61,567 nt of DNA from Paraburkholderia phenoliruptrix (GTDB lineage: Bacteria > Pseudomonadota > Gammaproteobacteria > Burkholderiales > Burkholderiaceae). Position numbers and translations under genes: made by a program. A model generated the notes under the pieces. The model was not told where the DNA came from, made no database searches, and saw only the letters and a program-made list of their open reading frames with translations. Where the stretch lies: assembly GCF_902859825.1 (NCBI RefSeq), contig NZ_CADIKB010000037.1, forward strand, positions 1-61,567, read 5' to 3'. This document shows, one piece after another, positions 43,377 through 51,869 of this stretch; position 1 is the stretch's first letter, and the number at the start of each line of letters is the position of its first letter.

Positions 43377-45164
43377 CTAGAACAGCGCTTCTTCGATGTC
43401 CATCAGCGGCTTCGAACCGGCGCGCGCCTGACGGATGGTCATGGCGGTTTCGGGCAGCAGCTTCGCGAAGTAAAAGCGCGCGGTGGCGAGCTTCGCCTTG
43501 TAGAACGGATCGCCCGAGGCTTCCTTGTCAAGCGCGATGCGTGCCATGCGCGCCCAGAAGTACGAGAACACCAGGTGACCGACGGTACGCAGATACGGAA
43601 CGGCCGCGGCGCCCACTTCGTCCGGGTTCTGCATGGCCTTCATGCCGATTTCCATCGTCAGCTTCTGGACCTTTTCGCCGATGTCGGCGAGCGGGTTGAC
43701 GAACTCCTGCATTTCCGGCTTGATGCCTTCGGCTTCGACGAACTCGCTCACGAGCTTGCCGAACTTCTTCATCTTCGCGCCCATGTCGCCGAGAATCTTG
43801 CGGCCGAGCAGGTCGAGCGCCTGAATCGCGTTCGTGCCTTCGTAGATCATGTTGATGCGCGCGTCGCGCACATACTGCTCCATGCCCCACTCGGCGATGA
43901 AGCCATGGCCGCCGTAAATCTGCATGGCGTGATTCGTGCCTTCGAACGCGTTGTCCGAGAGGAACGCCTTCAGGATCGGCGTGAGGAGCGCGACGAGGTC
44001 GGCGGCTTCCTTGCGTACAGATTCATCCGCGTGCGACAGCTCCTTGTCGATATGCAGCGCTGACCAGTACGAGAATGCGCGCGCACCTTCGGCATACGCC
44101 TTTTGCGTGAGCAGCATGCGGCGCACGTCCGGATGCACGATGATCGGGTCGGCGGCTTTTTCCGGCGCCTTGGGGCCGGTCAGCGAGCGCATTTGCAGAC
44201 GCTCTTTCGCATACGTGAGCGAGTTCTGATAGGCGACTTCCGTGAGCCCGAGGCTTTGCATGCCGACGCCGAGACGCGCGGCGTTCATCATCACGAACAT
44301 CGCGTTCAGGCCTTTGTTCGGCTCGCCGACCATCCAGCCCTTCGCGTTGTCGAGATTGATCACGCAGGTCGCGTTGCCGTGAATGCCCATCTTGTGTTCG
44401 ATGGAACCGCACTTCACGCCGTTGCGCTCGCCCGGCTCGCCGGCTTCGTTCGGAATGAACTTCGGCACGATGAAAAGCGAAATGCCCTTGGTGCCCTTGG
44501 GCGCATCCGGCAGGCGCGCGAGCACGAGGTGAACGATATTTTCCGCCAGATCGTGTTCGCCGCTCGAGATGAAAATCTTCGTGCCGCTGATCGAGTACGA
44601 GCCGTCGCCGTTCGGCTCGGCCTTCGTGCGCAGGATGCCGAGGTCGGTGCCGCAATGCGGCTCGGTCAGACACATGGTGCCGGTCCACACGCCGGAGACC
44701 AGCTTCGGCAGATAGCGCTGCTGCAACTCCGGCGTGCCGTGCGCGTGCAGGCACTCGTAGGCGCCGTGCGAGAGGCCCGGGTACATCGTCCACGCCTGAT
44801 TCGCCGAGTTGAGCATTTCGTACAGCGCGTTATTGACGAACGCAGGCAGCCCCTGGCCGCCGTACTCCGGATCGCAACCGAGCGCGGGCCAGCCGGCTTC
44901 CACATACTGTTGATAGGCTTCCTTGAAGCCCTTCGGCGTGGTCACGACGCCGTCGCCGACGTACGTGCAGCCTTCCTGGTCGCCGCTGTGGTTCAGAGGA
45001 AACAGCACTTCGGAGCAGAACTTGCCGGCCTCTTCGAGCACGGCGTTGATCGTCTCGGCGTCGAGATCCGCGTGCTTCGGCATCTGCTTGATCTCGGCTT
45101 CGACGTTAAGCAGCTCGTGCAACACGAATTGCATGTCGCGCAGCGGCGCGGCGTACTGTCCCAT
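43377..45164 (-). CDS. Acyl-CoA dehydrogenase (long ~595-residue type)
   Basis: A 595-residue FAD enzyme making trans-2-enoyl-CoA. Visible are the N-terminal helical domain (EVLFPLNHSGDQEGCTYVGD), the FAD/acyl motif GTMCLTEPHCGTDLG, KIFISSGEHDLAENI, the catalytic-base region NMIYEGTNAIQALDLLGRK and an extra C-terminal ~120-residue domain typical of this subgroup. The ATG at 45164 has GGAGAG 5 bases upstream. It is the first structural gene of the cluster; a 16-bp palindrome lies 74 bp upstream. Confidence 0.94.
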   Translation of the reverse strand: MGQYAAPLRDMQFVLHELLNVEAEIKQMPKHADLDAETINAVLEEAGKFCSEVLFPLNHSGDQEGCTYVGDGVVTTPKGFKEAYQQYVEAGWPALGCDPEYGGQGLPAFVNNALYEMLNSANQAWTMYPGLSHGAYECLHAHGTPELQQRYLPKLVSGVWTGTMCLTEPHCGTDLGILRTKAEPNGDGSYSISGTKIFISSGEHDLAENIVHLVLARLPDAPKGTKGISLFIVPKFIPNEAGEPGERNGVKCGSIEHKMGIHGNATCVINLDNAKGWMVGEPNKGLNAMFVMMNAARLGVGMQSLGLTEVAYQNSLTYAKERLQMRSLTGPKAPEKAADPIIVHPDVRRMLLTQKAYAEGARAFSYWSALHIDKELSHADESVRKEAADLVALLTPILKAFLSDNAFEGTNHAMQIYGGHGFIAEWGMEQYVRDARINMIYEGTNAIQALDLLGRKILGDMGAKMKKFGKLVSEFVEAEGIKPEMQEFVNPLADIGEKVQKLTMEIGMKAMQNPDEVGAAAVPYLRTVGHLVFSYFWARMARIALDKEASGDPFYKAKLATARFYFAKLLPETAMTIRQARAGSKPLMDIEEALF

Positions 45165-45237
45165 GACTCTCTCCAAAGTTTGAACATGAAGCCAGGCCGT
45201 GAGCGCGAGGGCGTGATGCGGATCTCGTCTGTCGCTT

Positions 45238-45253
45238 CAGTGCTTAAGCACTG
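45238..45253. promoter_or_regulatory. 16-bp perfect palindrome upstream of the acyl-CoA dehydrogenase gene
   Basis: CAGTGCTTAAGCACTG is fully self-complementary and lies 74 bp before the ATG, between the TetR stop and the beta-oxidation genes. It has no T-run, so it is more likely an operator than a terminator. Its sequence differs from the palindrome upstream of the tetR gene. Confidence 0.5.
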
Positions 45254-45296
45254 CGCGACGTTTGCCGCCGGATCTTGTGCAGTTCCGCGGCTTTCG

Positions 45297-45896
45297 CTAA
45301 CGGCTTTCGCTTTGATACGAAACAATCAATTTTTCCAGCGCGGCCCACGTGAGGCGCACCGCCTCCGGCAGATGCAGGAAGCGCGCGTCGTGATGCAGAC
45401 CGAGCGTGAAGCTGTACAGTTCGAAGAGCATCAAGTGCGGGTCGGTGTCCGCGCGCAGATGCCCTTCTTCCATTGCCTGCGAAATGGCGCGAGTGAGCGC
45501 CGCCCGCCACATCGTCACGCTCGACACCAGTTGTTCGCGCACCGGGTTATCTGCGCGGTCGTCGTACTCAACGGCGCCGCTGATGTAGATGCACCCGGTC
45601 GTGACTTCCTGTATGCGCTTTTCGATCCAGCGGGAAATCATGGCGCGCAAACGCGGCAGTCCGCGAGGTTCGCGCAAGCTCGGGAAGAACACCTCGTCTT
45701 CGAAACGACGGTGGTATTCGCGCACGACCTCGACCTGCAAGTCCTCGCGCGACCCGAAGTGCGCAAACACGCCGCTCTTGCTCATCTGCATGCGCTCGGC
45801 GAGAAGGCCGATCGTCAGACCCTCCAGTCCGTCGCGGCTTGCCAGGTCAAGTGCTGCATCGAGAATTGCGGCTCGCGTTTGTTCGCCTTTTCGCAT
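45297..45896 (-). CDS. TetR/AcrR-family regulator of the beta-oxidation cluster
   Basis: A 199-residue TetR-type repressor. The N-terminal HTH (RAAILDAALDLASRDGLEGL, then LLAERMQMSKSGVFAHFGSR) is clear; the C-terminal ligand domain contains TTGCIYISGAVEYDDR as in regulators fused to fatty-acid operons. It is encoded directly upstream of the acyl-CoA dehydrogenase on the same strand, and an 18-bp palindrome stands 88 bp before its ATG. Acyl-CoA sensing is inferred from context. Confidence 0.9.
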   Translation of the reverse strand: MRKGEQTRAAILDAALDLASRDGLEGLTIGLLAERMQMSKSGVFAHFGSREDLQVEVVREYHRRFEDEVFFPSLREPRGLPRLRAMISRWIEKRIQEVTTGCIYISGAVEYDDRADNPVREQLVSSVTMWRAALTRAISQAMEEGHLRADTDPHLMLFELYSFTLGLHHDARFLHLPEAVRLTWAALEKLIVSYQSESR

Positions 45897-45983
45897 AGTT
45901 TTTACCGTTCTAATGTGACCGAAACAAAAAATCGAACGGCCGTACTATTATTGAGTGGCGCCGTCCGCGAAACAAGGACTTTA

Positions 45984-46001
45984 TTAGAAACCGGTTTCTA
46001 A
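45984..46001. promoter_or_regulatory. 18-bp perfect palindrome, probable TetR operator
   Basis: TTAGAAACCGGTTTCTAA is completely self-complementary, 88 bp upstream of the TetR-family ATG, and followed by a further half-like CCAGGTTTC. This fits autoregulation by a TetR dimer; the FadR-like regulator just downstream is the obvious candidate. Confidence 0.65.
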
Positions 46002-46135
46002 CCAGGTTTCAATTTTGGGGCATCTGGCAATCGGAGGAATCGGATTTTTTAGAGGGGTTCGCCTTAAGTCATGGCTTCTTCAGACGAAACCTTCGTTTGC
46101 TCTGCCGACATGTCTCTACGCATGCCCCGCCGACT

Positions 46136-47395
46136 CTAGTCGTAGCCGCCCACTGTCAGAAGCTTCATGGCGAGCCGGTAAGTCGTGTAGGCCAGCCAGT
46201 TGAGCAGGCGCTCGCCGGCCGGGCGCGCGTCGTAGTGGGCTTCGTCGATGCGCCGCGCGTCCTTGAAGGCGGCGAGCATCGCCTCACGCAGCGCGTCGAT
46301 CGATGGATCGTTGACCAGCACGACGTTCGCTTCGTTGTTCAGCATCAGGCTGAGCGCGTCGAGGTTCGACGAGCCCACAGTCGCCCAGTTCGAGTCGACC
46401 ACCGCAACCTTGCCGTGCAGCAGAGTTTTCTCGTACTCGGCGATCTGCACGCCCGCTCTCAGCAACGCGCGATAGAGGAAAGGCACGGCGTAATCGAGCG
46501 CCTTGAACTCCTTGCGGCCGATGATCAGCTTCACCACCACGCCGCGCCGCGCCGCATAGACGAGCGCGCGCCGCAGCTTGCGCCCCGGCATGAAGTACGG
46601 ATTCGCGAGCAGCACCTCGCTGCGCGCCTGGCCGATCGCCGCGAGGTACGCCTTTTCGATGGCGCGGCGATTGATCAGGTTGTCGCGCGCGACGAACGCC
46701 ACGCACGGCTGGCCGCCCGCCCACAGTTCCTCGTTGCGGCGCCGGCGGCGACGGCGCAGGCTGCCGAGCGAGGCCGTGGTCTTCGGGCTGAGATCCGGCT
46801 CGAGCGATTCGAGCGGTTTATGCCCGACGCGAATGCGCCGCCATTGCACCTCGAATGCCTGACGCACGTCGTTGACCACCGGGCCGCGCAACTCGACTGC
46901 AAAATCCCAGCGGCGGTACGGCAGCGTCTCGCCGTTGTTCTCGTAATCGTCGACGATATTAATGCCGCCGCAGTACGCGAACTGATCGTCGATCACGGCG
47001 AGCTTGCGATGCGTGCGCGAAAACCCGAAGCGCCCGAAGATGTGCGGGTTGTAGATGCGATGCTCGATGCCGGCGCCGACCCAATCGTTGAACATCGGCA
47101 GGCGCGCGGTGCCGACGCCGTCAGTGATCACGCGCACCCGCACGCCGCGCGCGGCCGCCCGCAGCAGCGCCGCGTTGACCATCTGTCCGGCATCGTCGTA
47201 GCAAAAAATATAGGTTTCGAGGACGACGTCGCGCTCCGCCGCATCCACACGCGCGACGAGCGCGCTGAAGAACTCGTCGCCGGAGCGCAGCAGCTCGACC
47301 TCGTTGCCGCTCGTGAAGCGGTAGCGCTGCCAGTAGCGGCGGCCGAGCAGCGATTGCCGCAGACGAGCGAAACGGCGTGCGCCGCCGACACTCAT
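46136..47395 (-). CDS. clsB: Phospholipase D-type cardiolipin synthase
   Basis: A 419-residue protein with two HKD motifs: HRKLAVIDDQFAYCGGINIV and HGKVAVVDSNWATVGSSNLD. The absence of N-terminal membrane helices and the overall layout (RSGDEFFSALVARVDAAERD at the start) match ClsB rather than ClsA. It joins phosphatidyl groups to make cardiolipin. The ATG overlaps the nudB stop as ATGA, so the two are translationally coupled. Confidence 0.88.
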   Translation of the reverse strand: MSVGGARRFARLRQSLLGRRYWQRYRFTSGNEVELLRSGDEFFSALVARVDAAERDVVLETYIFCYDDAGQMVNAALLRAAARGVRVRVITDGVGTARLPMFNDWVGAGIEHRIYNPHIFGRFGFSRTHRKLAVIDDQFAYCGGINIVDDYENNGETLPYRRWDFAVELRGPVVNDVRQAFEVQWRRIRVGHKPLESLEPDLSPKTTASLGSLRRRRRRRNEELWAGGQPCVAFVARDNLINRRAIEKAYLAAIGQARSEVLLANPYFMPGRKLRRALVYAARRGVVVKLIIGRKEFKALDYAVPFLYRALLRAGVQIAEYEKTLLHGKVAVVDSNWATVGSSNLDALSLMLNNEANVVLVNDPSIDALREAMLAAFKDARRIDEAHYDARPAGERLLNWLAYTTYRLAMKLLTVGGYD

Positions 47396-47877
47396 CGGCG
47401 AGACTCCGAACGCCCGCGCAGCCGCTTCGGCAACTGCAAAATCGCATCCGCATTCGACGAGGAATAGCAACGCGAGGCGGCCTCTTCATACGGCAGCCAG
47501 AGAAACGCCGTGTGCTCGCGCGGCGCGAGCGTGACTTCGAGCCGCTCGGGCACTTCCACGCTGAACCAGTGCTCGGTGTTGTGGATCACGCCTTCGGCGT
47601 AGCGATGCAGGAACTGCGGATAGATCTCGTATTCAATCGAGTATTGCCAGTCGAACAAGGCGCTTTGCGGCACCAGCGCGCCGCCGATCACGATGCCCGT
47701 CTCTTCGGCAACCTCGCGCATGGCCGTTTCCGCGAGCGGCTCGTCGAGCCTGTCCTTGGAGCCCGTCACCGACTGCCAGAAGCCCGGCATATCGGCGCGC
47801 TCGATCAGCAGCACCTCGAGCGAGGGCGTATGAATGACGACGAGTACGGACTGCGGGATCTTCGGCGGTTTCAGCAT
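47392..47877 (-). CDS. nudB: Dihydroneopterin triphosphate diphosphatase (NudB-type Nudix)
   Basis: NudB removes pyrophosphate from dihydroneopterin triphosphate in folate synthesis. The 161-residue protein has the start KPPKIPQSVLVVIHTPSLEV, the specificity stretch MPGFWQSVTGSKD and the Nudix core AMREVAEETGIV. Start choice is uncertain: MLKPPK at 47877 fits family length; an ATG at 47913 and an in-frame start at 48000 are possible. aspS-nudB-clsB is a common betaproteobacterial order. Confidence 0.88.
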   Translation of the reverse strand: MLKPPKIPQSVLVVIHTPSLEVLLIERADMPGFWQSVTGSKDRLDEPLAETAMREVAEETGIVIGGALVPQSALFDWQYSIEYEIYPQFLHRYAEGVIHNTEHWFSVEVPERLEVTLAPREHTAFLWLPYEEAASRCYSSSNADAILQLPKRLRGRSESRR

Positions 47878-48068
47878 GGCGTAAAAACGATGCGCAACGC
47901 TTGCGCGATACATGTCGGCGAGTGGTCGAGGAAGGGTCGAACGTTGTTGCTTCGACTGTAACGCAAAAAACGAAAAAGGCGCCGGAGTTTCCCCCCGCAC
48001 CTTCCTGGTTTTGCTTGCGCTGTCGTTTTCAGACAGCAGTCAGCGGCATCGAGCCGCCGCCGCAGCCG

Positions 48069-49868
48069 TTACGCCTTCGGCTCGGCCGCGCGCAGACGGA
48101 TGTGCAACTCGCGCAACTGACGCTCGTCGACTTCGCTCGGCGCCTGCGTGAGCAGGTCTTGCGCGCGCTGCGTCTTCGGGAACGCGATCACATCGCGGAT
48201 CGAATCGGCACCGGCCATCATCGTGACGATACGGTCGAGACCAAACGCGATGCCGCCGTGCGGAGGCGCGCCGTATTGCAGCGCATCGAGCAGGAAGCCG
48301 AACTTGGCCTGCGCTTCTTCCGCGTTGATCTTGAGCGCGCGGAACACCTTGCTCTGCACTTCCTCGCGATGGATACGCACCGAGCCGCCGCCGATTTCCC
48401 AGCCGTTCAGCACCATGTCGTAGGCCTTGGCGAGGCAGCGCGCCGGATCCGATTCCAGGTACTCGAGGTGCTCGTCCTTCGGGCTCGTGAACGGGTGATG
48501 CGCGGCGACGTAGCGGTTGTCTTCCTCGTCGTATTCGAACATCGGGAAGTCCACCACCCACAGCGGCTTCCAGCCGGACTCGACGAGACCGTTGGCCTTG
48601 CCGAACTCCGAGTGGCCGATCTTCAGACGCAGTGCGCCCAGACTGTCGTTCACCACCTTCGCGCGATCCGCGGCAAAGAAGATGATGTCGCCGTCTTGCG
48701 CGCCGGTGCGCTCGATGATCGCCTTGACCGCTTCGTCATGCAGGTTCTTGACGATCGGGCTTTGCAGACCGTCGCGGCCCTTCGCCACTTCGTTGACCTT
48801 GATCCACGCGAGGCCCTTCGCGCCGTAAATGCGCACGAATTCCGTGTAGCTGTCGATGTCGCCGCGCGAGAGCTCGCCGCCCTTCGGCACGCGGATCGCC
48901 GCAACGCGGCCGTCCTTCGTGTTGGCGGGCGCGCTGAATACCTTGAAGTCGACGTCCTTCACCGCGTCGGTCAGGTCGGTGAATTCGAGCTTCACGCGCA
49001 GGTCCGGCTTGTCCGAGCCGAAGCGGCGCATGGCTTCCGAGTACTCCATGACCGGGAACTTCGCGTCCAGCTCGACGCCGATGGTTTCCTTGAACACGTG
49101 GCGGATCATTGCCTCGAACAGATCGCGAATTTCCTGCTCCGAGAGGAACGAGGTTTCGCAGTCGATCTGCGTGAATTCCGGCTGACGGTCGGCCCGCAGG
49201 TCCTCGTCGCGGAAGCACTTGGTGATCTGGTAGTAGCGGTCGAAGTTCGCCACCATCAGCAGCTGCTTGAAGAGCTGCGGCGATTGCGGCAGCGCAAAGA
49301 ACTGGCCGGGGTTGGTACGCGACGGCACGAGGTAGTCGCGCGCGCCTTCCGGCGTGCTCTTGGTGAGCATCGGCGTTTCGATGTCGATGAAACCGAGCGT
49401 ATCGAGGTACTTGCGCACTTCGATTGCGACGCGGTAGCGCAGACGCAGGTTGTGCTGCATCTGCGGACGGCGCAGATCGAGCACGCGATGCGTGAGGCGC
49501 GTGGTTTCCGACAGGTTGTCGTCGTCGAGCTGGAACGGCGGCGTGATGGACGCGTTCAGCACGATCAGCTCATAGCACAGCACTTCGATCTTGCCGCTCT
49601 TGAGCGCCGCGTTCGTCGTGCCTTCCGGACGGCTGCGCACCACGCCCTTGATCTGCAGACAGAACTCGTTGCGCACGCCTTCGGCGGCTTTGAACATCTC
49701 CGCGCGGTCCGGGTCGCACACGACCTGGACGAGGCCTTCGCGGTCACGCAGGTCGATGAAGATAACGCCGCCATGGTCGCGGCGGCGGCTTACCCAGCCG
49801 CACAGCGAGACGGTTTGGCCCAGCAGTTCTTCGGTCACCAGACCGCAGTATTCAGATCTCATCGACAT
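48069..49868 (-). CDS. aspS: Aspartyl-tRNA synthetase
   Basis: AspS (599 residues) charges tRNA-Asp. It has the N-terminal OB fold (LCGWVSRRRDHGGVIFIDLR), class II motif 2 (KCFRDEDLRADRQPEFTQID), the bacterial insertion domain and motif 3 (HGGIAFGLDRIVTMMAG). In many Burkholderiales without AsnRS this enzyme is non-discriminating and works with GatCAB; this window cannot decide that. Confidence 0.97.
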   Translation of the reverse strand: MSMRSEYCGLVTEELLGQTVSLCGWVSRRRDHGGVIFIDLRDREGLVQVVCDPDRAEMFKAAEGVRNEFCLQIKGVVRSRPEGTTNAALKSGKIEVLCYELIVLNASITPPFQLDDDNLSETTRLTHRVLDLRRPQMQHNLRLRYRVAIEVRKYLDTLGFIDIETPMLTKSTPEGARDYLVPSRTNPGQFFALPQSPQLFKQLLMVANFDRYYQITKCFRDEDLRADRQPEFTQIDCETSFLSEQEIRDLFEAMIRHVFKETIGVELDAKFPVMEYSEAMRRFGSDKPDLRVKLEFTDLTDAVKDVDFKVFSAPANTKDGRVAAIRVPKGGELSRGDIDSYTEFVRIYGAKGLAWIKVNEVAKGRDGLQSPIVKNLHDEAVKAIIERTGAQDGDIIFFAADRAKVVNDSLGALRLKIGHSEFGKANGLVESGWKPLWVVDFPMFEYDEEDNRYVAAHHPFTSPKDEHLEYLESDPARCLAKAYDMVLNGWEIGGGSVRIHREEVQSKVFRALKINAEEAQAKFGFLLDALQYGAPPHGGIAFGLDRIVTMMAGADSIRDVIAFPKTQRAQDLLTQAPSEVDERQLRELHIRLRAAEPKA

Positions 49869-49932
49869 GATGTTTGACTTTCGTTTTGCATTGGTTGAAC
49901 GGCGCGCCGCGATGGAGGCGGGCGCGCCGGCA

Positions 49933-50586
49933 TTACAGCGGCGGCTCGACTGTCGTGCGGCGCAGCGGCGCCGCGGGCGCGGACGGCGCCACGACGCCCA
50001 TCGAGACGATGTACTTGAGCGCGGCGTCGACCGTCATGTCGAGTTCGATCACTTCGCTCTTGGGCACTATCAGGAAGAAGCCGGACGTCGGATTCGGCGT
50101 GGTCGGCACGTACACGCTGACGTGGTCTTCTTTCAGGTGGTTGATCACGTCGCCGCCCGGAATGCCGGTCAGAAACGCAATCGTATAGCAGCCGCGGCGC
50201 GGGTATTCGATCAGGAGCGCCTTGCGAAACGCGTTGCCGCTGCTCGACAGCAGCGTGTCGGACACCTGCTTGACGCTCGTGTAGATCGGCCCCACTACGG
50301 GGATGTGCGCGACCACGAGCTCCCACCACTTCACGAGCTTTTGCCCGACGAAGTTCTGGGTCAGAAGCCCGACGACAAACACAAACGCCAGCGTGAGCAC
50401 CGCGCCCAAGCCCGGCAGGCGAAAGCCGAACACGCGCTCCGGCTGCCAGGCGCTCGGCAGCAGCAACAGCGTCTGGTCCATCGTGCCGATGATGAGACCG
50501 AGCACCCACAGCGTGATGGCCAAAGGCACCAGCACCAGGAGGCCAGTCAGGAACACCGATTTGAGCGTCGTTTTTTTCGTCGTCAT
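49933..50586 (-). CDS. DUF502 family membrane protein
   Basis: A 217-residue protein with two membrane helices near the start (GLLVLVPLAITLWVLGLIIG and VLTLAFVFVVGLLTQNFVGQ) and a C-terminal soluble domain (PRRGCYTIAFLTGIPGGDVI, VYVPTTPNPTSGFFLIVPK). DUF502 proteins are widespread, function unproven. It lies between aspS and the FmdB gene, the usual betaproteobacterial order. Confidence 0.9.
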   Translation of the reverse strand: MTTKKTTLKSVFLTGLLVLVPLAITLWVLGLIIGTMDQTLLLLPSAWQPERVFGFRLPGLGAVLTLAFVFVVGLLTQNFVGQKLVKWWELVVAHIPVVGPIYTSVKQVSDTLLSSSGNAFRKALLIEYPRRGCYTIAFLTGIPGGDVINHLKEDHVSVYVPTTPNPTSGFFLIVPKSEVIELDMTVDAALKYIVSMGVVAPSAPAAPLRRTTVEPPL

Positions 50587-50658
50587 GTGTACCGCCAGAA
50601 TGCCGCGCGGCGTGAAGAACGCGCGGCGTGTGCGCCGCCCGTGAAGGCGGCCGTGCTA

Positions 50659-51015
50659 CTAGACGCTGCCGGAGCCGCTTGCCGCTGCTGCCGGCGCCGC
50701 GGCGGGCGCAGCCGGCGTGGCGGCCGCGGCCGTTTCCGGCTTGGCCGCGCCGTTGCCGGTGGACGCGCCCTTATCGGCACCATCACCAGCGCCATTCGCA
50801 GCGCCATTGGCGGGCGCACTCGTACCGCCGCTGCCGCCGCGAAAATCGGTGACGTACCAGCCGGAGCCCTTCAACTGGAAACCCGCGGCCGTGACCTGTT
50901 TCCGGAAAGTGTCTTTCCCGCATTCGGGACATTGCGTCAACTGGGGGTCGCTCATCTTCTGAAGGACGTCCTTCCCAAAGCCGCATGACTCGCAACGATA
51001 AGCGTAGATCGGCAT
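50659..51015 (-). CDS. FmdB-family zinc-ribbon protein
   Basis: A 118-residue protein. The N-terminal ~70 residues are the FmdB zinc ribbon (MPIYAYRCESCGFGKDVLQK, QCPECG) followed by WYVTDFRGG. The rest is an Ala/Gly/Pro-rich low-complexity tail, likely disordered. FmdB proteins are regulators or assembly factors of unclear mechanism. The ATG at 51015 is the conserved start. Confidence 0.9.
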   Translation of the reverse strand: MPIYAYRCESCGFGKDVLQKMSDPQLTQCPECGKDTFRKQVTAAGFQLKGSGWYVTDFRGGSGGTSAPANGAANGAGDGADKGASTGNGAAKPETAAAATPAAPAAAPAAAASGSGSV

Positions 51016-51223
51016 GACCGTTTCCCTACTGAAATCTTGTAAACGCTTGCAAAGCCTTGAATTATAGCCGCAAACGGCAACGCTCCCCGGCATTTTGGGG
51101 ATCGGCGCCCGACGCGACCGCCGTTGCGCTAAATGAGGGCGGGCGCGGCAAAAATCAAGGGGTGGGCAAGCGCTGGCCGCCAGGCGCGCGCTTCACGGCG
51201 CGAGCCACGGCAACGCCCGTCGT

Positions 51224-51850
51224 TCAGGCACGGCGACGCCACGTGAGCCAGCGCTCGCGCCCCGCAAAGACCGGGATCGAATCGCTGACGGGCTCCTCTT
51301 CGATCAGCTCGAAATGCGGCGTGAGCAACGCGTCGAGTTCGCCGCGCTCCATGCCGAACGGCGGCCCCTTGGACGTCGCGCCGATGAAAAAGAACCCGGC
51401 AAGGAGCGCGCCCGCCGGCAACAGCTCGGCCATGCGGCGCGCGTAGTCGCTGCGGCGCGCCGGCGGCAATGCGCAGAGAAACGCGCGCTCATAAATCCAC
51501 GCGGGAGTGAACGGCGGCTCGTAACTGAAGAAATCCGCCTGCTCCACGAGCTGGGCGTGCTGTTCGCCCAACTGCGCCCGCGCAGCCGCAACCGCCGCAG
51601 GCGAAAAATCGATCGCGCGGACCGGGCTCCCACGGGCGGCCAGCCACGCGGCTTCGTACGCGCTGCCGCAGCCCGGAATCAGCACCGCCTCGCCGGCGTG
51701 ACGCCCCGCAAACGCCTGAAACGCCGACGGCACGCCCGCCTGGTCCCACGGCGTGAAGTGACGCTCGAAACGCTCGTCCCAGAACGTCGGCGAGTTGGGA
51801 TCGCGACTCTCGAATTCGGGCACCGGGGTTTGGGTCGGATCGCTCATCAT
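51224..51850 (-). CDS. SAM-dependent methyltransferase, TPMT-like
   Basis: A 208-residue thiopurine-methyltransferase-type protein (FWDERFERHFTPWDQAGVPS at the start, SAM motif VLIPGCGSAYEAAWLAARG, then VRAIDFSPAAV). Family members methylate thiols, selenium or tellurium species, or unknown substrates. Starts at 51850 or the adjacent ATG; GAGG is 5 bases upstream. It lies 19 bp after ubiB on the same strand, suggesting cotranscription. Confidence 0.86.
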   Translation of the reverse strand: MMSDPTQTPVPEFESRDPNSPTFWDERFERHFTPWDQAGVPSAFQAFAGRHAGEAVLIPGCGSAYEAAWLAARGSPVRAIDFSPAAVAAARAQLGEQHAQLVEQADFFSYEPPFTPAWIYERAFLCALPPARRSDYARRMAELLPAGALLAGFFFIGATSKGPPFGMERGELDALLTPHFELIEEEPVSDSIPVFAGRERWLTWRRRA

Positions 51851-51869
51851 TTGCCTCGCAAGCTGTGGA

